Positions 35,629 through 45,623 of a DNA stretch of 64,000 nt are shown in pieces. The stretch comes from Muribaculaceae bacterium (GTDB lineage: Bacteria; Bacteroidota; Bacteroidia; Bacteroidales; Muribaculaceae), in NCBI GenBank assembly GCA_017553785.1, contig JAFZKD010000110.1, positions 1 through 64,000 on the forward strand. Reading direction: 5' to 3'. A program made the translations under genes and the position numbers. The notes under the pieces are model-generated. The model made no database searches and was not told the DNA's origin. It worked only from the letters and a program-made list of their open reading frames with translations. Numbering within the stretch: position 1 is the stretch's first letter; every line of letters begins with the position of its first letter.

Positions 35629-38571
35629 ATGAAAAAATTATTTACCTTTTTATTAACGGCCTTACTCGCTTTAAATGTGGGTTGGGCAGCAACATCAACG
35701 CTGACGTTTACTTCAGCTTGTGGAGGTTCTGGTACTGCCGATGATGGCGTAGTATGGACCGTAACTTCTGATGCTGCTGAGTCAACTTTTGACAGCACTA
35801 GAGGCATTCATTATGGAACAGGCAGCAAAGCTGTCAGCTATTTGACACTTGAAACCAGTGGTATTAATGGAACAATTACAGAAATAAAGGTTAATGCATC
35901 TGGTGCAAGTTCAACTTCCGCTAAGCTTAATGTGACAGTAGGTGGAAGTGCATTTGGCAATCAGGTTAGTCTTACATCATCAGCAACTGAATATACGTTC
36001 ACTGGTAATGCAAGCGGACAAGTTGTTGTTACTCTATCTCAAACAAGTGCAAAAAAGGCTTTGTATTGCAAGAGCATTACCGTAACTTATTCTGATGGCG
36101 GCACTACTACTGTCGCTACTCCCACTTTCTCCCCGGAAGCTGGCACTTACACATCGGCGCAGAATGTGACTATCTCGACTACAACCAGTGGAGCAACCAT
36201 CCATTACACAATTGATGGCTCAACACCCACAACAGATAGCCCTGTTTATAGCACTCCCATCGAAGTGAACTCGACCACCACCATTAAGGCTATTGCCATG
36301 AAGAGTGGCATGAATAATAGTGCTGTCGCCACGGCAACCTACACGATTAATCTGCCTACAACGGCCAATACTCTGCCTGCTGCTAACGGGCTGGCTGATA
36401 ACACTAATTTCACCTTTACCGGAAACGCCGTGGTAGCATATTATAAATCATACGAAAACCATACCTACATCTGGCTGCGTGACCTGAATGCGACTTCTGG
36501 CGGTGGTTTGTTCTTTGATACGGGAACCGATGTGACCACTGTCGGTACCGTGTTGTCACCTAACTGGAGTGCAACCAAGATAACCTATAACGGATGGATT
36601 GAATATAAAAATGCTGCCAACGTTGCTGCCAATACGCAGTATAACACGCAGACAGTTGAGCCGTTTGACCGCACAGATGTCACTTTGACGGATTCGCACA
36701 TGAACGAGTATATTATCCTCAGGGGAGTGACTGTGAATGGAAATACTGCAACTACCGAAAATGGAACAGTGTATGTCCTGTATAACCGGTTCGGGGTTTC
36801 AATGATCGATGGCGTGAAGTATAATATGGTCGCTATTGTTGGCAAATATGTTACAAACAGCACAAATACCATTCAGGTTTATCCTCTCTCTGTTGAACCC
36901 ACTGAACAAGTGTTGACCATCACGCTTGATCCCGAGACGGCTACCGCAACTGTGGGTGATATCATCTCGGTCGCTGTAACTACCGACCCCGCTGATGCCA
37001 TCTTTGAAGCTACTTGCGATAATGCCAATGTAATCATTGATGAAGTTGAAGGTGGTTTTGAAATCTATAGCGACACGCCTGGTACCTACACCGTTAGCGT
37101 TTACGCAATCAGTGATGACCTCGAGAACACCGTGACAGGTACATATACCTTCACAGAACCTGTTCAGCCGTCAAGCAATGTCTTTGTGAAGGTTTCTGAT
37201 GATGAAGACTTGGAGGCCGGCAAGAGATATATTATCATGTGTGAGGATCCCGTAAGAGGTATGGGTCCTATTACTAAGTTTGGCAGCAATTATGCTGGTT
37301 CTGCAATCGAGGGTTTAACGATCACTGATAATGAAGTTGACATTAGTGAAACTGATGTGATGGTATTGACCCTTGGTGGTTCTTCAAGTGGAGGTTGGAC
37401 CTTTAAAAATGTAGATGGTGCATATATTGCTTGGACTAGTGGTAACACGTTGACAACCACAACTGAGATAGATAATTCATCAAAGTGGATTATTAACAGT
37501 GATTACTCAATCAAAAACTTTGGAACCACTGATCGAATACTTCAATACAATAGTACTTATCCACGTTTCGCCTGCTATACTAGCAATCAAACGTTGGCTG
37601 TTCTCTATGTCGAGAAACCTCTTGAGGAACCTGCGATCACTGGTACTTTGAAGGCCATTGAGGCTGGTGCTGCTAGCCAGGGTGACAAGGTTGAGGTAAC
37701 TGACCAACTGATTGGTGTTAAGGCTGTTGCATTCAATGGTAAGAAGCTGCTGTGGGCCAAGGACCAGGCCGAGTCAAACGATGCGACCGAAAAGCCTGCC
37801 GAATGGATTGACTTCATGAGGCAAGTGGCTAAGTTGCAGAATGGCGAATGGGATCAGAGTAACTGGGTTCTCCTTGATTTCAGCGACATGAATGATGTGG
37901 ATCCCACTCATCTGGAGGGGATGGTTCTCACGGGAGTTGAAGGTGTATATGAGAATGCCGACAACTATACCATCAAGATGACCAGTGAACCTGTTCAGGG
38001 AACGGCCGTAACCTATACGCCCAACACTTACAGTCCCGCTAATTTCATGGAAGATAATCTCACTGGCTTGGACGTTGATGGTGGCACTCTGTTCTTCATG
38101 AATCCCAAGATTGAGGAGTATGCCTGCATCAATGGCATTTGGAACGGTTCCAATGCCTTTACTGCCCCCGTACAGGATTTGGCCAACGGCATTAACCATT
38201 ATGACGTGAAGGGTGTTGTGCTTGTTGACTGGAAGTATAACCAGCCAACACTGGGACAAACTCCTCAAATCGTGGCAAACGGCGAGTACACCTTCCATGC
38301 GATCGTTATGGACAGGACCGCAAGCTATGTGATGCTTGGCGCGACAGCTCAGAGTGGCGCTCCCAGTGCCGATTATATCATCTGCCCCGTTGACATTGTC
38401 GATAACCAGAGTCAGACCGCTATCGTCGAGAACAACGTGGACAAGACGGTTCAAAGTGTTCGCTACTACAATATCATGGGAGTCGAGAGCGATAAGCCCT
38501 TCGACGGCATGAATGTCAAGGTCATCCGCTACACCGATGGCAGTTGCACTGCGGTTAAGCTGATGAAGTGA
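35629..38571 (+). CDS. Secreted multidomain surface protein with CHB_HEX_C-like and Ig-like modules
   Basis: 980 residues. Signal peptide MKKLFTFLLTALLALNVGWAA. Residues about 25-160 form a beta-sandwich; about 163-245 match a chitobiase/hexosaminidase C-terminal-like module (VATPTFSPEAGTYTSAQNV, then IHYTIDGSTPTTDSPVYS); about 245-425 resemble an OB-fold or beta-barrel unit (NFTFTGNAVVAYYKSYENHTYIWLRD in parts); Ig-like and further beta modules follow. The C-terminus (SVRYYNIMGVESDKPFDGMN...AVKLMK) resembles a T9SS sorting domain. Likely a surface or released protein binding a polymer; no catalytic motif seen. Has a long leader with a possible small ORF and a strong terminator. Confidence 0.83.
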   Translation: MKKLFTFLLTALLALNVGWAATSTLTFTSACGGSGTADDGVVWTVTSDAAESTFDSTRGIHYGTGSKAVSYLTLETSGINGTITEIKVNASGASSTSAKLNVTVGGSAFGNQVSLTSSATEYTFTGNASGQVVVTLSQTSAKKALYCKSITVTYSDGGTTTVATPTFSPEAGTYTSAQNVTISTTTSGATIHYTIDGSTPTTDSPVYSTPIEVNSTTTIKAIAMKSGMNNSAVATATYTINLPTTANTLPAANGLADNTNFTFTGNAVVAYYKSYENHTYIWLRDLNATSGGGLFFDTGTDVTTVGTVLSPNWSATKITYNGWIEYKNAANVAANTQYNTQTVEPFDRTDVTLTDSHMNEYIILRGVTVNGNTATTENGTVYVLYNRFGVSMIDGVKYNMVAIVGKYVTNSTNTIQVYPLSVEPTEQVLTITLDPETATATVGDIISVAVTTDPADAIFEATCDNANVIIDEVEGGFEIYSDTPGTYTVSVYAISDDLENTVTGTYTFTEPVQPSSNVFVKVSDDEDLEAGKRYIIMCEDPVRGMGPITKFGSNYAGSAIEGLTITDNEVDISETDVMVLTLGGSSSGGWTFKNVDGAYIAWTSGNTLTTTTEIDNSSKWIINSDYSIKNFGTTDRILQYNSTYPRFACYTSNQTLAVLYVEKPLEEPAITGTLKAIEAGAASQGDKVEVTDQLIGVKAVAFNGKKLLWAKDQAESNDATEKPAEWIDFMRQVAKLQNGEWDQSNWVLLDFSDMNDVDPTHLEGMVLTGVEGVYENADNYTIKMTSEPVQGTAVTYTPNTYSPANFMEDNLTGLDVDGGTLFFMNPKIEEYACINGIWNGSNAFTAPVQDLANGINHYDVKGVVLVDWKYNQPTLGQTPQIVANGEYTFHAIVMDRTASYVMLGATAQSGAPSADYIICPVDIVDNQSQTAIVENNVDKTVQSVRYYNIMGVESDKPFDGMNVKVIRYTDGSCTAVKLMK

Positions 38572-38604
38572 TTTGCTTCTTGAGAAAAACTTAATTGAAT
38601 GACG

Positions 38605-38644
38605 TCTGCCGGCGGATCCCACATCGGAACCGCCGGCAGATTTT
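38605..38644 (+). terminator. Terminator after the 980-residue surface protein gene
   Basis: Perfect 11-bp stem TCTGCCGGCGG/CCGCCGGCAGA (38605-38615 with 38630-38640), followed by TTTT. Confidence 0.85.
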
Positions 38645-38753
38645 CGCGTGGTGTCACAACCGCGCGTAGCGGTGAACTGTACGCTTTTAGGTGGTTTGGG
38701 AGCCTAAAGGCGCATTTTTTGGCTAAATTGGTGTTAGTTTTATGAAATTGGAC

Positions 38754-38761
38754 TATATTTG
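38754..38761 (+). promoter_or_regulatory. -7 box of the BspA/cohesin-like protein gene
   Basis: TATATTTG, 32 bp before the ATG at 38794; an ATTG lies about 23 bp upstream. Confidence 0.55.
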
Positions 38762-38793
38762 CATGTTTTATACTATACTTCACTGATTAGAAT

Positions 38794-40758
38794 ATGCGTT
38801 TTAGAACAATATTATTGTTAATGCTGCTTTTCTTCATGCGTGGTCATGCGCTGGAAGTGGCAAATACAGCGGGCAATCTGTCGAGCCAGGTAACCGATTT
38901 GGGCATTACCAGCCTGAAAATTACCGGCACGATGAATGCTCAGGACTTCTTTTTTATTGCTCAGAACCTGCCCGAACTCACTACGATTGACCTTACCCAA
39001 GTGACGGTCAAGGCCTGCAATCTCACTGAGCCTCATTACTGGTGTCAGGATTTTGCCGCCGATGAGTTGCCTGTGGGCGCTTTTGGTGATATGAAACTGA
39101 CGACAGTGAGTCTCCCCGAGGGCTTGAAATCCATTGGCAAAGCGGCATTTGCTGGCTGCACACATCTGACAGCCATCACATGGCCCGCCACGCTCGACAG
39201 CATTGGCGATTTTGCTTTTGCCGGTTGCTCGTCGCTGACTGCGGTGACGCTTCCCGCCAATGTGAGGATTGTGGGCAATGGCGCTTTCATGCGCTGCACG
39301 GCGCTCAAGAGCCTGACTGTTGAGGCATCGAGCCGTTTGGCGCGTTTGGAGGCTACGGCATTGATGGATTGTCCTGCCTTGACGACTATCAGCCTGGGAT
39401 CTGCGGTTAAGGTAATGGGCGAGCGTGCATTGGCAGGTAGCGGAATCAAGAATCTGGATCTCACCACCAGCAAGAACCTGACAACAGTCGGCGACTGGGT
39501 AATGGTGAAGACGCCAGTGACATCAGTCAAGTTGCCCCCCAGCGTGACTAGCCTGGGTGATGGTGCCTTCCTGTACGGCACTCAACTCGAGGAAATCAAA
39601 CTCGGTGGCAAGGTGGCCAGGTTGAGTGATTATACGCTGGCCGGAACGGCCTTGTCAGGTAATCTGGACTTAACGGGTGTAGCTGCCCTTGGTGACTATG
39701 CGCTATACAACGTGTCCCAGTTATCGGTGGTGGAACTGCCTGCGACGGTGACCTGGATAGGTGCCCGTGCGATGGCTGGCATGACTGGCATGACATCCCT
39801 CACGAGTCAGGCCTCCCAGGTGCCCGCCTTGGGCGAAAACGTGTGGGCCGGAGTGAACCAGAGTGTCATCCCCTTGACGGTACCGACTGGCTCGGTCGAA
39901 TTGTATAAAGCCGCCGACCAGTGGAAGGAGTTCCTGTTTGGCGAGTCATGGATCAGGGGTGATGTGAACGGTGACGGTGAGGTGAATATTGCCGATGTCA
40001 ACATTCTTGTCAACATCATCCAGGGATATATGGCCGATGCCGCAACCATGCAACGTGCCGATGTGAACGAGGACAATGAAATCAATATCACTGATATCAA
40101 TACGGTAATCTATATCATCATGAACACCCATTACGCTCCAGCGGTGGCCGATGTGAACGACTTGTTGAGGCTCGACGACGTGACGATTAACCCTGGACAG
40201 GAAATGGAACTGCTCATCAAACTTGACCATGCTGGCGATTACAGCGCGCTGCAATGTGACATCATCTTGCCGCAAGGACTCTCGCTGGTGACCAGCAAGG
40301 GAATGCGCAATTATGTGACCGAGGAGCAAGTCGTTGAGTCGGGTGCTGTGCGCACCGTGCTTTACTCGATGGAACAACCCAAGTTTGATGATGAAGGGGA
40401 TGCCGTAATCAGCCTTACCGTGAGGGCCGATAACGCACTTGCCGTGGAGAGTGAAATCGTATTGAGCAATGTGATGCTAACCGATGATAATCACGTGGGA
40501 TGGCATGTCCCTGACTATACTGCACGTGTGACCAACAGTACCGGAGTCGAGGATTTGACCGCCAATGCCGACCGTGTGTGGATCGAGGGCAGTACGTTGT
40601 GTATCGAAACCCTCACCGATGGCGAGGCCCGCTTGGCTGTCATCAACGGCATGGTAACCGACTTGGCTCTTGGCACAGGTGTAAACCGCTTTGAACTGGA
40701 GCCTGGCTTCTATGTGGTGGTCTTGAACGGCAAGACCTACAAGATTTCGATCAGATAA
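38794..40758 (+). CDS. BspA-like LRR protein with dockerin-like, cohesin-like and T9SS tail modules
   Basis: 654 residues. Signal peptide (ends about RGHA). Residues about 60-380 are LRR_5/BspA repeats (LTTVSLPEGLKSIGKAAFAG pattern). Next is a duplicated calcium-loop module about 385-445 (GDVNGDGEVNIADVNILV and ADVNEDNEINITDINTVI), then about 455-590 a cohesin-like beta-sandwich (INPGQEMELLIKLDHAGDYS, YSALQCDIILPQGLSLV). The end (LEPGFYVVVLNGKTYKISIR) is a type A T9SS tail. Dockerin-like and cohesin-like units in one surface-anchored chain are unusual and suggest scaffold or self-association roles. Upstream of trmB by 32 bp. Confidence 0.85.
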   Translation: MRFRTILLLMLLFFMRGHALEVANTAGNLSSQVTDLGITSLKITGTMNAQDFFFIAQNLPELTTIDLTQVTVKACNLTEPHYWCQDFAADELPVGAFGDMKLTTVSLPEGLKSIGKAAFAGCTHLTAITWPATLDSIGDFAFAGCSSLTAVTLPANVRIVGNGAFMRCTALKSLTVEASSRLARLEATALMDCPALTTISLGSAVKVMGERALAGSGIKNLDLTTSKNLTTVGDWVMVKTPVTSVKLPPSVTSLGDGAFLYGTQLEEIKLGGKVARLSDYTLAGTALSGNLDLTGVAALGDYALYNVSQLSVVELPATVTWIGARAMAGMTGMTSLTSQASQVPALGENVWAGVNQSVIPLTVPTGSVELYKAADQWKEFLFGESWIRGDVNGDGEVNIADVNILVNIIQGYMADAATMQRADVNEDNEINITDINTVIYIIMNTHYAPAVADVNDLLRLDDVTINPGQEMELLIKLDHAGDYSALQCDIILPQGLSLVTSKGMRNYVTEEQVVESGAVRTVLYSMEQPKFDDEGDAVISLTVRADNALAVESEIVLSNVMLTDDNHVGWHVPDYTARVTNSTGVEDLTANADRVWIEGSTLCIETLTDGEARLAVINGMVTDLALGTGVNRFELEPGFYVVVLNGKTYKISIR

Positions 40759-40790
40759 GCCAATAATGATATTAAACCGAGGGTAGCGAT

Positions 40791-41564
40791 ATGGGCAAGA
40801 ATAAACTTAAGAAGTTTGCCGACATGGAAACCATGGAATGTGTGTTCCAGTTCCCCTTTGCGGTGGTGACACAGCAGGGTGGTTGCCCCATGCGCGGCAA
40901 GTGGAATGAGCTGTATTTCAAGAACGGAAACCCCATTGTGCTGGAATTGGGTTGCGGCAAGGGGGAATATGCCGTGGGACTGGCTCAACGTTTTCCCGAG
41001 AAGAATTACATTGGGGTGGACATCAAGGGTGCCCGCATGTGGACCGGTGCAAAGCTGGCGACCGAACTGGGCTTGCCCAATGTGGCTTTTTTGCGCACCA
41101 ACATTGAATTGATTGACCGCATGTTTGCTCCTGACGAGGTTTCCGAGATATGGATCACTTTCCCCGACCCGCAGATGAAGAAAGTGAACAAGCGGCTGAC
41201 ATCGACGCGCTTTCTGGACAATTATCGCAACATCTTGTGCGATAACGGAATCATTCACCTCAAGACCGATAGCCCCTTCCTGTATACCTATACCCACGCC
41301 TTGGTCGAGGAGAACCGTTTGCCCGCCGATGCCGATACCGATGACCTGTATGCCAGCGGATTGGCCAACGACATCCTTGATATCAAGACGCACTATGAGA
41401 TGCAGTGGCTGCAAAGGGGGTTGACCATTAAGTATATCCGCTTCGCCCTGCCTCATGGTGTTGAACTGGTGGAGCCTGATATCGACATCGAACCCGACAC
41501 TTACCGCAGTTATAACCGTGGCTACATCCAGATGCCGCAGCTAATGTCTCCCCCACAACCCTAA
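40791..41564 (+). CDS. trmB: tRNA (guanine-N7-)-methyltransferase
   Basis: 257 residues. Methylates G46 in the variable loop of tRNA using SAM. Seen: SAM site [15 protein letters not shown] (about residues 51-65), GVDIKGARM, and [13 protein letters not shown] (about 126-138), the family's FPDPW-KK-H-KRR region. C-terminal part longer than in E. coli. Likely in the same transcript as the Mrp gene 33 bp downstream. Confidence 0.93.
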   Translation: MGKNKLKKFADMETMECVFQFPFAVVTQQGGCPMRGKWNELYFKNGNPIVLELGCGKGEYAVGLAQRFPEKNYIGVDIKGARMWTGAKLATELGLPNVAFLRTNIELIDRMFAPDEVSEIWITFPDPQMKKVNKRLTSTRFLDNYRNILCDNGIIHLKTDSPFLYTYTHALVEENRLPADADTDDLYASGLANDILDIKTHYEMQWLQRGLTIKYIRFALPHGVELVEPDIDIEPDTYRSYNRGYIQMPQLMSPPQP

Positions 41565-41596
41565 ACTTTAAATGTAAATTTAAATTTAAATTCAAT

Positions 41597-42700
41597 ATGA
41601 CTATCTATCCGAATATGATACTTGATGCCCTACGCACAGTGCGTTATCCCGGCACGGGAAAAGACATTGTGGACATGGGCATGGTAAATGACGATATCCG
41701 TATCGACGGTAACCATGTCAGCTTTTCGCTGACTTTTGAAAAACCCACCGATCCGTTCATCAAGAGCGTGGTCAAGGCCGCCGAGGCCGCAATACTCGCC
41801 CATGTGGGTGGTGATGTGGAAATCAAGGGGAACATCGGGGTGAAGACCCGTCAGGACAACCCTGTCCGCAAGATCGAGAACCCGTTGCCAGGCGTGAAGA
41901 ATATCATCGCCGTGAGCTCAGGCAAGGGCGGTGTGGGCAAATCAACTGTAGCCTGCAACCTTGCCGTGGCGCTTGCCATGCAGGGATTTCGCGTTGGCCT
42001 CCTTGATGCTGATATTTTCGGGCCTTCGATGCCCAAGATGTTTGGTGCCGAGGATCAGCAGCTCTATATGCACGAGGTGGACGGCAAAAACCTGATCATC
42101 CCCTTGGAGAAATATGGCGTGAAGATGTTGTCCATCGGTTTCCTTGTTGACCGTGAGAAGGCCGTGCTATGGCGTGGAGCTATGGCAAGTAATGCCCTGC
42201 GCCAACTCATCACCGAGGCCGACTGGGGAGAGCTGGACTATTTTATCATCGACATGCCGCCGGGCACCAGCGACATCCATCTGACCCTGGTGCAGACGCT
42301 CGCCATCACTGGTGCCATTGTGGTAACCACGCCGCAGCAGGTGGCGCTGGCCGACGCCCGCAAGGGCATCAGCATGTTCATGGGCGAACATGTGGGCGTG
42401 CCGGTGCTGGGCATTGTCGAGAACATGTCGTGGTTCACCCCTGCCAGTCACCCTGATGAGCAATACTTCATCTTTGGACGTGACGGCGGCAAGGAACTTG
42501 CCGAGAAACTCGATGTTGAGCTGTTGGGCCAGATTCCTCTCGTGGCAGGCATCTGCAAGGGCAGTGACGATGGCTTGCCCGTGGTGCGGATGAGTGATGT
42601 GAGCGGCGTTGCGTTCAAGAAACTTGCCACCCGTGTCATCGACGCCATTGACAAGCGCAATGCGACGTTGCCACCCACCGAGGTTGTGCAAACCCACTGA
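41597..42700 (+). CDS. apbC: Mrp/ApbC-family Fe-S carrier ATPase
   Basis: 367 residues. N-terminal MIP18/DUF59-like domain (about 5-85), then a P-loop ATPase with deviant Walker A SSGKGGVGKST (about 107-117) and Walker B-like DYFIIDMPPGTSD. Members carry and transfer Fe-S clusters in the cytosol. In many homologues a CxxC follows the ENM motif; here ENMSWFTPASHPDEQY has no cysteine pair, a form I associate with Bacteroidetes. Cluster binding at a bridging CxxC is therefore doubtful. Sits between trmB and the M48 lipoprotein gene. Confidence 0.92.
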   Translation: MTIYPNMILDALRTVRYPGTGKDIVDMGMVNDDIRIDGNHVSFSLTFEKPTDPFIKSVVKAAEAAILAHVGGDVEIKGNIGVKTRQDNPVRKIENPLPGVKNIIAVSSGKGGVGKSTVACNLAVALAMQGFRVGLLDADIFGPSMPKMFGAEDQQLYMHEVDGKNLIIPLEKYGVKMLSIGFLVDREKAVLWRGAMASNALRQLITEADWGELDYFIIDMPPGTSDIHLTLVQTLAITGAIVVTTPQQVALADARKGISMFMGEHVGVPVLGIVENMSWFTPASHPDEQYFIFGRDGGKELAEKLDVELLGQIPLVAGICKGSDDGLPVVRMSDVSGVAFKKLATRVIDAIDKRNATLPPTEVVQTH

Positions 42701-42746
42701 TAATGTAAAATTTATATGTTGTATATATAATAAAAACTTACCGCTT

Positions 42747-43544
42747 ATGAAAAAGATTATTGCGATGCTGGCTCTGGCAGCTATGCTGTTGACCAGCTGC
42801 GGTTCGGTACCCATCACGGGCCGCAAACAATTGAATCTCGTTAGTGACGCTGAAGTGCTCCAGGCGAGTCTCCAGCAGTATGCCAGCTTCATGCAGACGG
42901 CAACGGTATCGACAAAGAAGACCCAGAGCGCCCAAGTGACCCGAGTGGGACAGCGCATCGCTGCCGCTACCGAGGCATATCTCAAATATGCCGGTTTAGA
43001 GAGCGAGCTCCAGAATTTCGCTTGGGAATTCAATCTGGTGAAGAGCGACGATGTGAACGCTTGGTGTATGCCTGGCGGCAAGATTGTCGTCTATGAGGGT
43101 ATCATGAACCTCGTGAGCAGCGATGATGAACTGGCGGTGGTCATTGGACATGAAGTGGCCCATGCTGTCGCCAAACACAGTAATGAGCGCATGAGTCAGC
43201 AGGTTCTGGCCGAATATGGTGCTAACGCCCTTGGAATCTTTACCAGCGGCAAGAGTGCGGCAACCCAGCAGATCGCCCAACAGGTATATGGTCTGGGCGC
43301 GCAGTATGGTGTGATGCAGCCCTTCTCGCGCAAACATGAGAGCGAAGCCGACAAGATGGGCCTTGTACTCATGACCATCGCTGGATATAATCCGGATGTC
43401 GCTGTTACCTTCTGGCAGAAGATGCAGGCCTCCACAAGTCAGGAGCCGCCTGAATTCTTGAGCTCGCACCCGAGCCATGCCACCCGCATCTCCGACATCC
43501 AGAAATGGCTGCCCGAGGTCAAGAAGCAGTACGGAAAGAACTAA
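42747..43544 (+). CDS. M48-family zinc metalloprotease lipoprotein
   Basis: 265 residues from the ATG at 42747; an earlier in-frame start lies inside the ATPase gene. Lipoprotein signal (LALAAMLLTSC). Zinc protease motif HEVAHAVAKH about residue 135, and a third-ligand Glu in ESEADKMGL about residue 199. This matches the LoiP/YcaL/BepA-like periplasmic M48 group, which degrades misfolded outer-membrane proteins. No TPR domain, so closer to LoiP than BepA. Confidence 0.92.
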   Translation: MKKIIAMLALAAMLLTSCGSVPITGRKQLNLVSDAEVLQASLQQYASFMQTATVSTKKTQSAQVTRVGQRIAAATEAYLKYAGLESELQNFAWEFNLVKSDDVNAWCMPGGKIVVYEGIMNLVSSDDELAVVIGHEVAHAVAKHSNERMSQQVLAEYGANALGIFTSGKSAATQQIAQQVYGLGAQYGVMQPFSRKHESEADKMGLVLMTIAGYNPDVAVTFWQKMQASTSQEPPEFLSSHPSHATRISDIQKWLPEVKKQYGKN

Positions 43545-43622
43545 TTGGAATAATTGATATAGACTACAGGGTGGACTTGTTCTCCCGGGCAGGTCCACCG
43601 TGGTTCAGTATGTGACGTGAAA

Positions 43623-44264
43623 ATGAGAAGGTTGATTGGTGTCCTTGTCTTGTTAATGGCGTTGCCTCCCTTGGTTTGCGGGTCGCGCACGATCGCCGAC
43701 CTGATGGCCATTGAACCGGGCAACATTTTCCCTTTGCTCACGCGCACTCAGCGCCTGGATATGGTGGATTACTACAACAGCGGCCAAGCCGTTCAGCTCG
43801 AGAACAACCTGTTTGGCTCCAGCGAACTGCTGGAACTGGATAGTATCTATCTCAAGCTGCGCACCAGTGTTAGCCGTGTGGTAGAGATGCGCATGAGGAC
43901 GGTGGGAAAGGATACGGTCATCACCGTCATCGAGACGGTCATGACACCTGTGCCCGATAGCCGCCTCACCCAGTGGAATGTCCATTGGCAGCGATACACC
44001 AGCGACCGCCTGTTCTCAATGCCGGTCATCGATGATTTCATCGTGAAAAAGATGCCTCAAGATTTGAGGGCCGACTTGCAGGATGTGATGGTTTTCCCGC
44101 TCATTCAACTGGCTTTCAAGGGTGAGAACCACGATCTCATCGAGGCTACACATGGCCTGGAGCAATTCTTGGCCCCCATTGAGTATAAACGATTTGCCGA
44201 TTACCTGAAGCCCTCGCTCACCTATAGCTTTAAGGGCCTCAAAATCAAGCCTGTCAAGAAGTGA
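43623..44264 (+). CDS. DUF3256 family protein
   Basis: 213 residues from the ATG at 43623 (a GTG at 43617 is possible). Signal peptide ending about VCGS. The body, with NNLFGSSELLELDSIYLKL and QWNVHWQRYTSDRLF, fits DUF3256, an exported Bacteroidetes family of unknown function. Its stop codon overlaps the xseA ATG by one base (TGATG), implying translational coupling. Confidence 0.85.
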   Translation: MRRLIGVLVLLMALPPLVCGSRTIADLMAIEPGNIFPLLTRTQRLDMVDYYNSGQAVQLENNLFGSSELLELDSIYLKLRTSVSRVVEMRMRTVGKDTVITVIETVMTPVPDSRLTQWNVHWQRYTSDRLFSMPVIDDFIVKKMPQDLRADLQDVMVFPLIQLAFKGENHDLIEATHGLEQFLAPIEYKRFADYLKPSLTYSFKGLKIKPVKK

Positions 44265-45598
44265 TGCCTCAACCGTCGCAAATCCTGGAATCGCCTCAAG
44301 GCATGACCTTGAGCGAGTTTAACGCCCTTATCGAGGGCGTTATCAACAGTGAGAGTATCCTGCACAACCGTTGGGTCATCGCCGAGACGGTGGACATGCG
44401 CCTCAACCGTAATGGCCATTGCTATCTGGAGCTGATCGAGAAAAACGATAACGGCGACACCGTGGCCAAATTGGGCGCCGCCATCTGGGCGAATAATTAC
44501 AGGGCCCTCTACCATCAGTTCCTGAACACCACGGGGCGCCCATTGGCCAATGGCATGAAGGTGATGGTCAAGGTCACTGCCAACTACCACAAGCTATATG
44601 GCTTCCGGCTGGTGATCAACGACATCGATCCGAACTACACTATGGGCGACATGGAACGGCTGCGCAAGGAAATCCTGGCCCGTCTGGTCCGTGAGGGTAT
44701 CAAGGAGATGAATCAGCAGTTGCCTTGGCCCAGTGTGCCCCAGCGCGTCGCCATCATTTCATCGGCGACGGCGGCGGGTTACGGAGATTTCATGAACCAA
44801 CTGCACAATAATCCTTACCATCTGCAGTTCTACACCTGCCTGTTTCAGGCGATGATGCAGGGCAACCAGACGGTGCCGAGTGTCCTGGAGGCGCTCGACC
44901 GCATTAATGCGAACATCGACCTGTTTGACTGCGTGGTGATTATCCGTGGCGGTGGTGCGACGTCCGAGCTCAATGCGTTTGACAACTATGACCTGGCTTC
45001 GGCTGTGGCACAATTCCCGATTCCCGTGATTGTGGGAATCGGCCATGAGCGCGACGTGACGGTACTCGACGATATCGCCGCCATGCGGGTAAAGACGCCT
45101 ACGGCGGCTGCCGAGTGGCTCATCCAGCGCGGCACTAACGCTCTGGCCCACCTTGATGACCTGCAGGAAACGGTTGTGTCAACCGTGCGCGAGACGGTTA
45201 ACCAAGCGAGGGAACATCTGGCCTATTACACTAGCATGATTCCCGCCACGGCACGGCGCATCCTTGATACCAACCGCATCAGGCTCGACAATCATGCCAA
45301 TAACATCCCTTTTGCCGCCAGCAGCCTGATAGTCAATCAGCGCACCCGTATGGAACGCGCCATGGAGCGAATGGGCGCGGCAGTGGCAAGTGTCGTGCAG
45401 CGTGAACAGCAACGTTTGCAGGCCCTGGGTGACAAGGCGACCCTGCTGTCGCCCGTCAACACCTTGCAGCGCGGTTATGCCCTGGTAAGGGTGGGGGACA
45501 AATGCGTCACCACGGCCCGCCAACTTAAGCCCGGCGACCAAGTGACCATGCAGTTTGCCGCAGGCACTGCCCAAGCAACAGTCAATTCTAACGTCTAA
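44264..45598 (+). CDS. xseA: Exodeoxyribonuclease VII large subunit
   Basis: 444 residues from the ATG at 44264. N-terminal OB-fold (about 15-110), then the catalytic core with VVIIRGGGATSELNAFDNYD (about 224-243) and VGIGHERDVTVLDDIAA (about 258-274), the conserved GGGS-DL-FN and GHE/D-T-D regions. A long coiled-coil segment (about 290-390) and a C-terminal beta tail follow. With XseB it degrades single-stranded DNA from both ends. xseB starts 25 bp downstream. Confidence 0.94.
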   Translation: MPQPSQILESPQGMTLSEFNALIEGVINSESILHNRWVIAETVDMRLNRNGHCYLELIEKNDNGDTVAKLGAAIWANNYRALYHQFLNTTGRPLANGMKVMVKVTANYHKLYGFRLVINDIDPNYTMGDMERLRKEILARLVREGIKEMNQQLPWPSVPQRVAIISSATAAGYGDFMNQLHNNPYHLQFYTCLFQAMMQGNQTVPSVLEALDRINANIDLFDCVVIIRGGGATSELNAFDNYDLASAVAQFPIPVIVGIGHERDVTVLDDIAAMRVKTPTAAAEWLIQRGTNALAHLDDLQETVVSTVRETVNQAREHLAYYTSMIPATARRILDTNRIRLDNHANNIPFAASSLIVNQRTRMERAMERMGAAVASVVQREQQRLQALGDKATLLSPVNTLQRGYALVRVGDKCVTTARQLKPGDQVTMQFAAGTAQATVNSNV

Positions 45599-45623
45599 CA
45601 ACTAACGTCTAACAACTAAAACA

